Assembly (NCBI GenBank): GCA_911728455.2
Contig: OU452227.1
Span: 10,263,110 to 10,327,109, forward strand
Origin: Marthasterias glacialis
Lineage: Eukaryota > Echinodermata > Asteroidea > Forcipulatida > Asteriidae
Reading direction: 5' to 3'
Length of the DNA stretch: 64,000 bases
The position numbers were made by a program, and so were the translations under genes. The stretch's first letter is position 1, and each line of letters begins with the position of its first letter. The notes beneath the pieces were generated by a model that had not been told where the DNA came from, did no database searches, and was given only the letters and a program-made list of their open reading frames with translations. Of this stretch, positions 12,826-25,900 are shown in pieces.

Positions 12826-12906
12826 CGGCTTCAGCAGCAAACTCAAAGTCGAATCACTTAACTTGGACGCGGAATACTTTGTTAAATTCTTTTCGAAAGC
12901 AGCCAT
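12826..12906 (-). CDS. Exon-like segment: possible first coding exon of an unidentified gene
   Basis: An ATG at 12906 opens 27 codons (MAAFEKNLTKYSASKLSDST, then LSLLLKP) that end at AAGCCG|GTGAGTCAG, a near-ideal donor. An AT-rich TATA-like stretch lies about 60 nt upstream, in 12950-12970. The composition looks like a soluble protein N-terminus, but no family is recognised. It lies downstream of the last MOLO1-like exon found and on the same strand. A following exon was not found. Chance occurrence is possible. Confidence 0.3.
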
Positions 12907-13039
12907 AATCCGTACGCCTGATTTATACGAGATAAGAGCATTGGCTCCCATGCCGTTATAATAATACGTAAATGAAATAGAATGATTTTTGCATAAAATA
13001 ACACTACCACGTCTGCAACAATTACAGTGTTATAATTGC

Positions 13040-13230
13040 AAACATTTTTTTGATGGCCTCACGTTTCAACCCTAGCAGAGTGTGTCTCATAGGCTTTTTT
13101 AGCCTTTGAAAAAGACTCTGCTTGGGCCAAAACTTGAGGCCATTTACAATTGTTTGCATTTATACAACAGGTCCTTTTGGTTGGTAAGCAGTTTGCAACA
13201 GCTACTTTTATTTTGTGTGTGTTATAATTG
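13040..13230. repeat. Dispersed repeat F, copy 1
   Basis: TTAGCCTTTGAAAAAGACTC, GGTCCTTTTGGTTGGTAAGC and CAACAGCTACTTTTATTTTG match the segment at 28430-28600. Confidence 0.6.
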
Positions 13231-13254
13231 CTTTAATTTTGCATCTGCTTAAAA

Positions 13255-13520
13255 TAATAACAAGTGATTCGTAATTACGAATTACTAATTTACGAACAAG
13301 ACACAAACCACCGATCATGTATTCAAGTAATTTTTAAACAAACGAACAAGTATATATAAATTCGTAATAACGATTCGTAATTACCACTTAGCAATTTGTG
13401 ATTACGAATTAGCATAAAAGGGAATCTGCAACTCGTAATATCGAATTAGCTATCTGTTATGAAGAATTAATTATTCGCTATTACGAACTGGTAGTTTTCC
13501 ATGACGAAATGGTTAGTTAT
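13255..13520. repeat. AT-rich TAATTCGTAATTACGAATTA low-complexity stretch
   Basis: Many short inverted copies of ATTCGTAATTACGAATT-like sequence, separated by AT-rich spacers. No gene or clear boundary seen. Confidence 0.6.
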
Positions 13521-13787
13521 AATAAGGAATACAAAGTGAATTTGCTGGCTGAATTGGGTATAGGCCTATCCGTAAACGGGCATCGAGAAAGGGTCTGACG
13601 TCAGGCCTGAAGCAAGAGCCAGTGCCAGAGCTAGTAACGATGTATATGCCATAGAGTTATAACGTGTCGGACTGTTTGTGGTCTCCAGCCTCATATTCAT
13701 GCCCACCGCTTTCCCGTCCACCCCACCCCAATCACCCCCACTAGCCACCCAATAAAACAACATAACCAATGAAAAAAAGCTACACAC

Positions 13788-13911
13788 CTCGTTGGAGAAC
13801 TTGGAATAGAATATGACAGCAGAGTCATCGCATCCCCGCTCCAAGAACCATTTCTGTCTCGTCGCCGTGGCGAAGTCTGCAGCTATAACGTTTATTGGTT
13901 CGAAATCCCTC
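13788..13911 (-). CDS. MOLO1-like gene, exon 3 (central TPM domain)
   Basis: The acceptor is CGTTTTTCAG at 13912 and the donor is AACGAG|GTGTGTAG at 13787. The 124-nt exon starts with the one base needed to complete the Gly codon left by exon 2, then encodes RDFEPINVIAADFATATRQ, KWFLERGCDDSAVIFYSKF and SNE. It ends in phase 0. In the family this stretch is followed by a short strand resembling VYTSTG and two helices, so at least one more exon is expected downstream. Confidence 0.8.
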
Positions 13912-16900
13912 CTGAAAAACGAAAAATCAACAGGATATCAAAAACCAAAAGCTTAAAGGTAAAGATACATAATCGGTAAAGCTGATGGTGAAGTGTTCTC
14001 ACTTTGTGTGATTCAACCTAATACATGGGGAAAAAAACCTGTGAACATTTGGGCTCAATCCGTCGTGCGAGTCAGGAGAAAATAGTGAAAAACCATGTAC
14101 ACTCTTCAGCATGTGGCCTTAACACGTTGTTGTTAATTTTGATTGTTGCAACCGAAATAACAATCGGGGTCTTCAAATTCTGATTTCTCGACAGTATTTC
14201 AGACAGAAATATTTCTCTGTAAGATTGGTACTGGAATGAGCTTCATAATCAGGAAGCTTTTAAACTGGTACTACTAAAAAAACAATTGGACGAATACAAA
14301 TCCTGCATTATATGGTACATTTAAATTGACTGGTACCATTGGTAGTGTAATGAACTTCATAATCGGTAAGCTTTCAGTTTGATACTAATACAAACAGAAT
14401 TTGGATGAATACCAACCCTGTATTCTGCATTTAAATTGAATTAAATCATAAATTTGTAAAGCATAAATCTGTTAACTTCTTCAGTTGGTGAGATATCAGT
14501 TGAGTTTACTTGGTGTCAAGGTAGCCAGACAGGAATAGGACCTCCCATCACTGCTTAATAAACTATGGAATTTCACCCTGGGGCAGAATATATATATATA
14601 AAGAAGCAGTCAAGGTGACAGAGTATAGCGAGACACGTTTCGATCTAGATCTCGACAGTGTGAGACTGTGAGACCTTAAGTCATGGTGTGGCCAGCTTGT
14701 CTTTACATCTTCATTCAGATCAATGTGACCAAGTCGAGGCTGGAATGACATAGTCTGGCCCCTTAGTGGCATAATGAGAATCAGTATTCGTTGTTGTCAT
14801 CACAGCCAAGGAACTAGAAACTAATGAAAGAAAGTTGCAAGCCCATCGCGCCCCAATGACACAGATCCGTACCCGAAATTCAAGCAACAATCAATAAATT
14901 CAAATTCACAGTTATGTCCACACTTCTGAACTTGTAATGGCGACAGTTTTTTATTTGTTTAAGTTTTTGGAAAGTCTTTTGTGGAACGAAGTTTAAATAT
15001 AATCTCTCTCTCTATTCTATTTTCTCGACTTTGACAGTATTTCAGACAGAAATATTTCTATGGAAGATTGGTACAGACACTGACAGTATGAACTTCATAA
15101 TCAGTAAACTTTCAGAGTGATACTATTAAAAATAATGTTTAATTGTCGTCTTTAATTGCCCTTTGATACGCGTTTATTAAATAATATTCTTTCTGCACCA
15201 CCATTTTATGAGAGCAACAAACCTTTATCGTTAAAATGTGACAACAAACGCCATCTCAATAAACCACGCTTGAACCGTGTTAAAATGACGTGTGGGAAAA
15301 TTGTAACGGCCCGATGAAACCCAGTATAGTTGTAATTAAAAACGACCATGGATGTTAATACGCGAACATTATACGCGTTGGCAAAGAGGCTCCGTCAATA
15401 GGTGACACCTCGAGTGACACTGAATGTGCATTCGTTTTCAAATGGCAGGAGGTTGGAGAATCGGGGTCATGAATGAGAAAGTTACGTTCAGAAGGGGATT
15501 GGAAAATAGCTTTATTGTCAACTTCTGGAGTATTTTCCGGTGTTCGTGTTAAAGCGGGGCGCATGCACAAACACAACCTCTGTAGAGGATAGGTAGACAT
15601 GCACTCTTTGGGCAGAAATCCCTCCCGTGTATACTGCGACTTCAGGGCCCTATTTCATAGAGCAAAGTAGCTCAGCACAAACAAAACTATGCTTACCAGA
15701 TTAAGGTTACCAGCCAAAATAGCATGTCACTTGTACAATCTGCGACTGGTATCCTGCTTATTCTTGCTTTGCAGAAAACTTTTAGGCACTATTTCTGCTT
15801 AAGCAGTGAATTTGGGGCCAGGTCTGACCATGGAGCTGGTCTATCACACAGCGATTGGAATCCACTCCTAAAACACGTGTGGCACGTGCAAGATGAACGT
15901 AGGTCTAGTCGCCTGACTCTCCCGTGTGAAATTTGGTTACAGTAGCCTAGTTTGAGAAGATAATACCACGTGGTCACTTTGAACACAATAGTGACCTGGG
16001 GTGGATTTCACGAAGTGCTATAGGACTAGTCTTATCTCGATTTATAGGACGAGTAACTAGTCCTAACTTATAGGACTGATTCATAAGTTAGGACTAGTCC
16101 TAAGTTAGGACTAGTCCTAAGTTAGGACTAGTCTTGTGACCCCAGATCAACCGAACCGAACTTGGGCTGTGACAGGAAAAGTCTCGTCCCTTTGAATAAG
16201 GTTGTGCCGACTCAAGCGGCTTCAGCTATGGCTATGGCTGCATTGACAACACTGAAGAATAGGCCTTTTCAGCAAGCCTGCCATAGCCACTGCCGAAGCC
16301 ATCGATTAGCCTTTCCCATGAATTCTGCTAATTACATTCACGCATGCGCACAGATAATATTGGCGGGAAAACGCCATAGAGTTGTGCACTAGGCAGACGC
16401 ACAAACGCGTGTGCGTCACGCCACCATTAGCCCCACACAAAAAGGCGCGATGTTCCCTCATTTTTGCCCACCAGTAGTGTTAGTGCGCACGCGTGATGTG
16501 CAATTTACATATTTCATGGGAAAGCTCTATTCGGACCCAAACTTGGCTGTCGTGTACACACAGCAAAAGATGGCTACTCTATGATAAAGGTCCATAAGTA
16601 CGTACATGCGCTCGGCGGCACGTGCAGTATTGCCCGCATATGATATCATTATATCTGTCATCGCTTGAGAAATCAAGAGATACATTCCTGGGAGAGTGTG
16701 AAGATAGTGTGACAGGAATGAAGGCGTGTCCGTGTCCGGGTCCACTGCACTGTCAAGAGTGTTATGAGTCAAATAGCCGCCTGTAGGAAGCGCAGAAGTG
16801 ACGGGGCCCATCCACTCATCGCTACCATGCAGAAAACATCTGCGTCCTTTCATTACAGATGAGTTGGATAACACCAACATTAAGAATTTACAGTCATAGT

Positions 16901-19900
16901 CAATCTGACACACAGTCTTATTGGATAATGTACTATTGATGTACAATTATGATGTGCAATTATGGCTCGCAATTTCCCCCTTGTTATATACGACGGGCTT
17001 GAATTCTTGTGGACGATTCGGCAGCCTGTGGGTTCGAATCCCGGTCACGGCAGTTTACCTGCTGCGAGGGTAGAGATGTTATTGTGAATACGACTGATTA
17101 GCTATGCATGTGCGTTATTTGGTTGCCGGTGTTGCGTATACTCCCAAAGAGTTGAGATGGTTCAAGAAATGGCCTTGTTCGGTGATTGTGGCTATACATG
17201 GCGTGTAGTGGCCGAGCGGTCTAGTGCATCGGACTGAAGCTCTGTTGTTTCTGATCAGCAGAGTGTGGGTTGGAGTCCCGGTCTTGACACTTGTGTCCTT
17301 AAGCAAGACACTTAACCATTATTGCTTCGTCCTTCGGATGGGACGTGAAGCTGTAAGTCCCGTGTGTTGTGTCATGCACGTAAAAGAACCCAGTGACATC
17401 GACACTTATCGGTAAGAGAAGGGGTTTGCCCCGGTGTTTCTGGCAGTGACTGCTGAATGCGCCGCAGCACCTTGTAAACCCTTATAAGGTGCTACATAAA
17501 TGGGTCTCATAATTCAAAAACTTCATGATCCATTTCGGGGTCAGTTTGACCCGAATCTGTGTCAGGAGTGTAACCCTTAATTTGGTTAAAATCTGGACAT
17601 TTGACTCGTATGAATTCCAGGTCACTTTGACCCAGCATCCGGGTCAATTTTGACCCGGGAGTTCTTAAGAGTGTTTTTCAGATTCATATTGTATATAAAA
17701 TACCATTCATGAGGTACACGAGGCATAAATTCAAAAGCGTGTACACGGTGAATGCGTTTTATTGAACATGTGGGAATTTTTATTTAAGATGGGATTTGAA
17801 GCTTGTGCGCCCATGATGCGACAAACTATTCAAGTTCGTAAAAGCACACCAAGAAATAGAGAAGGCGCAGAGTACCAGGCAAGCAGTTATCCCTAGGTGT
17901 CATTAAACTCTGCGTGCACAGCAGCAGTGCGGAAATTACACTTGTTTGTTACGACAGAGAGCGGGGTGTGAGCGGCACTCACGCCCCGTTGCGGCTAACA
18001 CCTTGAAGGCGGGACGTAAATAGCACCTTGACGTGTCCCGTGTGATAGGGCCCCGGGTTGATAGCACTCACCGCCTGGGCGATGGAACCAAAGTCACTTA
18101 GCAACGAGGGGTGAGAACAAGAAAGAGAAAGGAAAACAGAAAATATAGCATGTTACTGACGTAGCTATACGCACGCCAACCTGACCGTCGTATGGCCCGT
18201 CTTGAACCCGCTAACAAGAACGTGTGCGCAAGGAGTTAAGTACGCACAATATTTTGTTGATCATAATTCTCCATGCGTAGCTTTGCGAACTTCCATGTTG
18301 AAACACTGCAATGACTTCAGAGTCACTCTAAAAGACACTGTTACGCTGTCACTGTCAGTGTGCTTTCCTTTGCCAAACACTGACCATTCAAAAGATCTAA
18401 TCTACAGCGATCGAGAAATACACCTTCACGGGTCCAGACTAATTCATTTCGGAAAGTTCTTTGTAATTATTGTTGTCTGTTTTAATAAAATAAAAAGTGT
18501 GTCAGCGAGGGTCCATCTTTAACCAACTCGGAGTCTTCACATCGTCAAAATGTCCTTAAATACGGGAAGTTCTTGAATGTCGGACACACCGTCCCCGGGT
18601 GCTAAAAAAGATGCATGTCAAATTCACTTGTGTGGTAATTATACTGCGTGTTAGAACAATAATCATTGGTGCCAGCGCATCACCATGGCTAGTCAGTCCT
18701 TTCGTGGGTAAACTCGAACATAGGTGATTATGACAGAACATTGTTCGAGGAACGCAGAAATCATCACCTTGTTTGATTATACAGACACTAACTTCAAGAC
18801 TGCCTCTTAAAAACGCGTAAAATGTAAAGTGAATGTGCGGAGGTAAACCACTTATAAACTGCAGGTTGAAGACTAACAGACTAACTTCTAAACAGCCCAA
18901 GTGTGTATCATTGTTGTTGTTGTTGTTTGTTTTGTTTTTCAATTTTTGTTGGTGGCTTGATGTCTAACTTTTACTGACCTATTTTGCCTATATTTTGTCT
19001 GTCCACGGTCTCCCGTAGCCTTTTTGAGATATCGGGTGGACACTATCGGAGTGTACTGTTTGGTTTGGGTGTACTTCACCCAAACCTTTTACAATCAATA
19101 GACATAGGCACTTGCCCGTGGTATCCTCCTCAAATTATACACCGCTGGAATCACTGGTGCTGCTCCCACCACAGCCCGCCTTTCCAGTGCTGCTGCTTTC
19201 AGTTCAAACCTTATAGTTTCAATGGTATATATCGGGTCCACCATATCTCAAAATTGCTTATGGATATGTTTCTCTTTGTTTTGGAGCTACACAACAAAGA
19301 ACCAAGAACAAAGGCCCTTTGTGTTTTTTCAAGCGAACATACTGCCCTTGATTATGTTTACGTCATGGATACAGGCCTGCCTACATTTATGCACAATTAG
19401 TGTTTTAGTTGTTTGTACTTAATCCTAAATGGGAGACTTTTGAGACGCTGGCGGCAGTAGACACAAAGGGTCCTTTTTGACAGTTCTGAGCGTGCGCGAA
19501 CATGCTCAGTATTGCGCGCATGTGTAAACTGTGAAAAAGAACTGTCCAGAAGTCTCCCATTGTATTAATACGACTGTCAATTAAGTTATTTGTAAAAGAA
19601 AATTTAAAACAAAAATCTTACCCTTCGTAGTTTTCAAAACTCAATCGGTCGACCACGGCTATGCCAATCAGATACCCAGTTGGGCTGTCGTCACCACCTG
19701 GGCAACTCACCACCTTGCAATCACAGGGCGATTTGTAGGAAACGTTTTTGAGGAAGTTGTCCAATAGAATAGCTATAAGAAAAACACAAGGAATGGACAA
19801 AGCAAAATGTGAACAAACTATCCACATCTCAGTGTATACCACCACACGGCAGCCATCTTTGTTTTTTGTGTGTTTACATACCATAGTATTTCCATGCTTA

Positions 19901-22900
19901 GGTAAAACTTAAGAACAAGCACCTTTGTTTAGAGATTTCCTCAGACCCCCTTGCTCTCTTTTGAGGCCTCAATTGGCTTCGTTACCCTAAATATAAATAC
20001 AAACGATCACACACACACTCGCAACACTTACACTCTAAAAACCATAGTGTTAAATCAACATTTAAAGAGTTCGGTCAGTGACAACACTGTGAATAGTTAA
20101 ATGTAACTCAATTGAAGAGTTGAATTTACACTATTAAAAGTTAAATCTCAGCTTCTGAAACGCTAGTTTGACACTTGTATTAGTTGAATCTAACTTTATG
20201 AAAATGTTGTCGCTGACCGAACCCTTTAAGTTTTGATTTAACAACACGTTCATTTTTTAGAGTGGCTTTTGTTTTTTTACTGTTACATTGTATTAAATGT
20301 GTGGTATACGACTGGTAATCTTCATTATTGGATAATAAGTAGCTGATATCTCCCATAATGTCAATGTAAAGATCAAGACCGAGAGTCTTAATATCACCAA
20401 AAGGGTAGCTCTTAATGTTGCCCCACGCAACAAGTTTAATACCATTACCAAGTGTGACCAATTGTACTTGCAAAATACATTGTTAGCCACTGGAAGGGAA
20501 ATTCACAAAGCGCTATAGGACTAGTCTTATCTTGAGTTAAGACAAGTAACTAGTCCTAACTTACAGGACTTGTCACAAGTTAGGACTAGTTTTAAGCGCT
20601 AGGACTAGTCTTATCTTGAGTTAGGACGAGTAACTATAGTCCTAACTTATAGGACTAGTCATAAGTTAGGACTAATATTGTGAAATCCACACTGTCCTTT
20701 ATTGTATCGTTGTTACTAATTAATTACTGTATGGTTTAGGGGCGGGGGAGACAGGGAATGAGACAAGAAAATCGGCAGCGTTGTGAAGGAGTACGCACTT
20801 CTCCATCGACATCTTTGAAGCAGGCAGATTTTATACAAGATAATGAATCCATTATAGGGTCACAGATGGTCGAGAAGATGAAGATAAACATAAGGTGGGG
20901 TGATCAGTAATTGCCACACAACCGGGTCAAACATAATTGTTAATGTCTCTTTCGAATGCCCAACACATTTGAATGAAACACTTAGACTGAACATTCGTAA
21001 AACGATTCATGATATGGAATTATTTGTACTTGAGCTTTTTTATTCTAATAATTTAGAAACTTCAGTCGAAACTAGCTTAGACTCAGAGCAGTACGCTCTA
21101 AAGAAACTGATATTTGAACCTTCTTAATGCTTGAGAGATCAGCTTTATTGCGGGGGTTTTCTTACACGACAAAATGCCGAAGGTCTTTGTGTCAATTCGA
21201 CAGAAATACACAAAGCATTAAACCTTATTCTTGTTGTGTAAACCTGTAGAAGATATATGCATAATCTTTGTATTGTGCTATATTAAAGCTCATAAAAGAA
21301 ATTGTCAGACATAATTTGGATACGGCCTCAAACAACGTGTTTGTTTTTACAACGCCATCTTTTAAAAAGCCACAAAAACACACCATCACAATATGGTGGA
21401 TCGTTCACTTGGTTGGTAACGCAAACCTTTATAGGTGTATTATGAACCGAGCTAAATGCAGCTGGCGAAACGTCGTATCAGATGATATTAGCAGATGACT
21501 GTATCAACCACAGAACAAAAATGGCGCATTTGACCTTTTAACATGCTGCCTTAATAATCGTCATGTTCCCTGACTGCTTTGGCCATCATACTTATTATAG
21601 GCTTTTACTGAAGTCACCGTTCAATGGGTGTCTTTTCCCCCTTTTTTCTAGCGAAAACAGAAACGACAATTACTAAAGAATCTTCCCAATGATGAAGCTC
21701 AGCACGTCTAAAAAATAAAAAAAATAAAAAATCGAAAAACACTCAACCATTTGTAATCTCGTAGTAAGACCTCAAAGTTTACCCCCATCGGGCGTAAGGG
21801 CACAGCCAAACATGAAAACTAACGTCAAAACAAACTGCACTTAATGGCGTTGCGGTGAAACTGGCACACACGCATGCCACCAGAGAGCAGTCGGAGTCTG
21901 TTACGGGGTAGATATCAGGAATGAAACAAGGGAGTTTATTCCAAAGGGATGGCATACAGTATAAGTGAGACAAGATTTATCCCACTGGTACAATAGCTGT
22001 GCTTCAGTGTTTGACAAAAAGCACAAATAACGCGGGAAATTCTTAAAAGTAAGCTGTATCCATGCGAGTGTAATAAGAACAGGACTGTACACTGAAATTG
22101 TAAAGCTTTGTGGCACGTGGTCGTAGGGCCTTTTCCAAATATAGGCTCAGGCTTGGGCGCCTGTTTGGGCTCCATCGTCTGTTTGGGCTCCATCGTCTGT
22201 TTTGAAGCAGTGTGTATTTTCCACGGTGTTTCCAACACCAAACTATAGCCGACCGCCTGTGGCAACAGTGCACTAGGGATCAGTACATTTTTACTGCATG
22301 GTCTCTTTTATGTCTACTGCATGCAGGCACACTAAATTTGTATTTTAATATATTTCATATACATTTTTAAGTACAGACATTTTACTTAGCAGATGATGGT
22401 TACCAGCGAAAATACTATGTGCTGTGTATATTAATGTGACTGGTTCCCTGCTTTACTTAACTTCAAAGAATAAGAGTGTTTATTTGTGACTGGTTCACTG
22501 CTTTACTTGAGTTCAAAGAATATATAGAGTGTATATTTGTAGCTGGTTCCCTGCTTTACTTGACTTCAAAGTATATACAGAGTGTCTATTTGTGACTGGT
22601 TCCCTGCTTAACTCGACTTCAAAGAAATGTGTTGTTAAGCAATCGTTTAAAACTTTGGGCCCAATTTTTTTAAGCACGACATAATAAGCTCAGCAGTAAT
22701 CAATTTTGCTTACCAGACAAAGGTTATCAGTCAAAATATCATGTCATGCTTACGTATGTGCATGGTTCCCCATTAGTTATCCCGAGCAGAAACAAGTTTA
22801 AGGCACAATTTTGCTAAGTAGCTTTATGAATCTGGGACCCAGGGATGAGTACACCCCCACCAAGCAGCATTATCGGCATCTGTTTCTGTGCACAACTGAA

Positions 22901-25900
22901 GATGACAGTATACTTATGCAGCACTCGGTGAGATAATAGGTCAAGTTGAAATTGAGTAGCGATTAAATAAATATAATTTATTCGTTTGTTGTTCTGATCT
23001 GTCCACACAGCTGACACGGACCGAGACGATTAGCTCAGATCTGCCACATCAAACTGGCGGCATCACATTAGCCTAATAATTGAAGACAATCTGGAGTTGG
23101 TAGTTCTCAGTAAAAAAAATGTTGTCTATACATTTTTAATTTGAAAGCTAACAAATAAATTTTGCACCCCCAGCATGGAGTTATGTTTGAATCTCTTTCT
23201 TTTTTGAACTGACTGGTCAGGAAGTTTACAGACATTTGTTTCAGTCAAACTTGAGCACTCTTTTCACTAACGTTGCCAATTATTGAAAATCATGGTTTAA
23301 ACTAGATTACACTCTTCTGAAGTGTGAAAAACAATTTTGAACTATGTGACAAAAAAAAAACATTTGTCAATGTTTTAAAACAGCATTTAAAACCTGATGA
23401 CTCTATTTTAAAACTGATGATTCTGGTTGTGTTCCTCTCGAGGAAATAAATAAACTCCCTTCCTCTAATTTTCCAATAAACACGCCCTATACAACCAACC
23501 TGTGCCACAAATTTCATCGAAAATGAGGTGGTCACGTTTCGTGTTTGTCAGTGCTTATGTGGACGTCGAATAGGACTACGTGCTTAATTTTGATCGTTGC
23601 AATTTAAATATACAACGGTGAAGGGGGGGGGGGGTTGGCAGGGAAGTCTTCAAACGCTATTTTCTTCACTCTGACAGTTAACGACTGAACTAATTAACGG
23701 GGGGGATTGGTAGTGGTAAACACTTTAAGCTTCAACAATTAAACCAAGTCAGTGTTTACCATTAAAGCCACAGCTCAACATTGGTAAAGAAGAAAAAACA
23801 TAAATGTTCACAGATTTACATATACCTTACATGCTGGTATAAAGATAATGGTGGTAGAAGAAAACTTTCCTTGACATATTTATGCCTAAAGTCATATGTT
23901 AAATAAGAAATGAAATAAGATCCAAAATCAAAATTCGTCTCCGTGAGATGAAAGCTTTGCCTATGTAGGAATGCGTACAAAAATGCTCAATGCATTTTTA
24001 CCACATTCTCACAAATGAAAGGACGAAGAGAGCCGTCATTTTCACAGGCTGGTTTTGTTACAAAATATCTTGATTTGTGCAAAGAATGGGAGCTTTTACA
24101 GTCAGTTTACCAATGTTGAGCTGGGGCTTTAAGCGACTATAGTATAACAAAAATACATAGGTGGGCGTTGACAGGCACAAGATTTTCACAAAAAGCTTTC
24201 GTGATGTTCGCTTTGGTAAACACATTGAACTGCTATTCAAAGGTTCGTGGGCTGAATTGGAGTGTTCTGAACGCGTGAATGGCTGTCGGTCCAAAGGTCG
24301 AACAGTTCTTTCTTTGCTGTGCAAGAATTATTCGCATACTTGCTCAGCGAGGCATTTTGAAAGTCTTTATATGGAAAATAATGGAGCTGCAACTCTTTTA
24401 TTACACAACAACGAATGTTTGGGAATAAGTTAATCTGCGACGGCAGTCTGAACCTATTATACTTTTGCTGAAACTATTTTGTATATCTCACAAATGTGGA
24501 GTTTTACAAATTCATATCAGTGGACTTATAGTTTTACATGGCTCTGTGGTGCATGCTGCCCCATGCCACTTACTCAGAACGAGATTATGATATCTCGCCA
24601 ATTCGACCAATTCTATGGAATAGGTCGACATGGCGAGATGTTGTCACACCAAGACGATTTTTTTTTATTTGGGGGGGGGATAATAAAACACAATTTATAC
24701 CAAAACGACTTTCTGGAACTAAGAAGTCAACTTATCATCTTGGATTCAGTAAGTCGTCTTGGTGGAATAAAATTATCTCATCAAGTCGACATGCTATTTT
24801 AAATAAATCGTCTTGGCGATATACAAAATTGGCCTATATAAGTGGAGTGAAACTCCTGGATCTCCGTAGGCTACTTTTGTTTCAACGTATATTTTGAAAT
24901 ATATTCACAATTTACACAAAATATGTCTACATGCTACGTAGAAAGAACAATTTACGGTGCCTTGGTTGCCATATTAAAAAGACTATATACAGTGCTCGTC
25001 TGTGAATTCCAAATAAGAAATCTACGTAACCGTTTGGTTTGCGTGATGGTGTTGCTATCGCCATGTTACAGGCTGTGGCTGTGTCAACAGGCAGAGCATT
25101 TGCAAACAGCGGTAATAAAATAAAACCACAGAGATTAGCGCGGATTACATCGTTTTATAACTGTCACGAAGTACATGTCTGTTGACAAAGGATACAATAT
25201 TGACAAGATGACCTTATTATGGATGATGTTGAACTGTTTACAAAGACAACAAATAGAGGGACCCCCAGGGAAATTTTGACAACCACTCTAGAGCAATTCG
25301 TTTGTTTTAGCTCTACAACTGACTATTAAACAAATAACAGTTGAACAAAAATTATTGAGCTGCAGCGCCCCTGACAACATGAGCATGCAGTACACGTTTC
25401 CAAGAAATAAAACGTCTAAACATTTGGACAAAAAATATAAATATCTTATAGCAACGTTGTTAAACCAAAGCCATTTAAAAACCTCTGTCAAAAATAGACT
25501 TGTGGTGGCGTGATCTTTCACTTCAAAAAAAAAAATGCAGTTTTATGATTGTGTTATTGGGATGAGAATAACAAATAAGTAATTTAACAATGACCGTTTT
25601 GAGTATTGCGTCACAACTTAAACATTATTATTGATGATATTTGGGGCTAACAGGATTTTAAGGAGCACTCCATTGTAGGTTTTTTACCATAAGCTTAGGA
25701 GACGGGGCAAGGTTGGGCAGCTGCACCCCACTCAAAACTACCCGCCCCCGCCCACCACTACCCCCACCCCACCCTACCCCCACCAAAAAACACAAGAAGA
25801 AAAAAACTCTGTATTAGAAGTTGGTGATGGAATTTTTTCTGTGTACAATTACGGCCAAATCGACCCCTCTGTCCCTCTTAACCAACGAGTCCCCATACGC

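Noticed and set aside
16527..16946. 139-residue minus-strand ORF
   Set aside because: It overlaps the end of a MITE, has no recognisable domain and no convincing splice or start context. It is kept only as a weak possibility.
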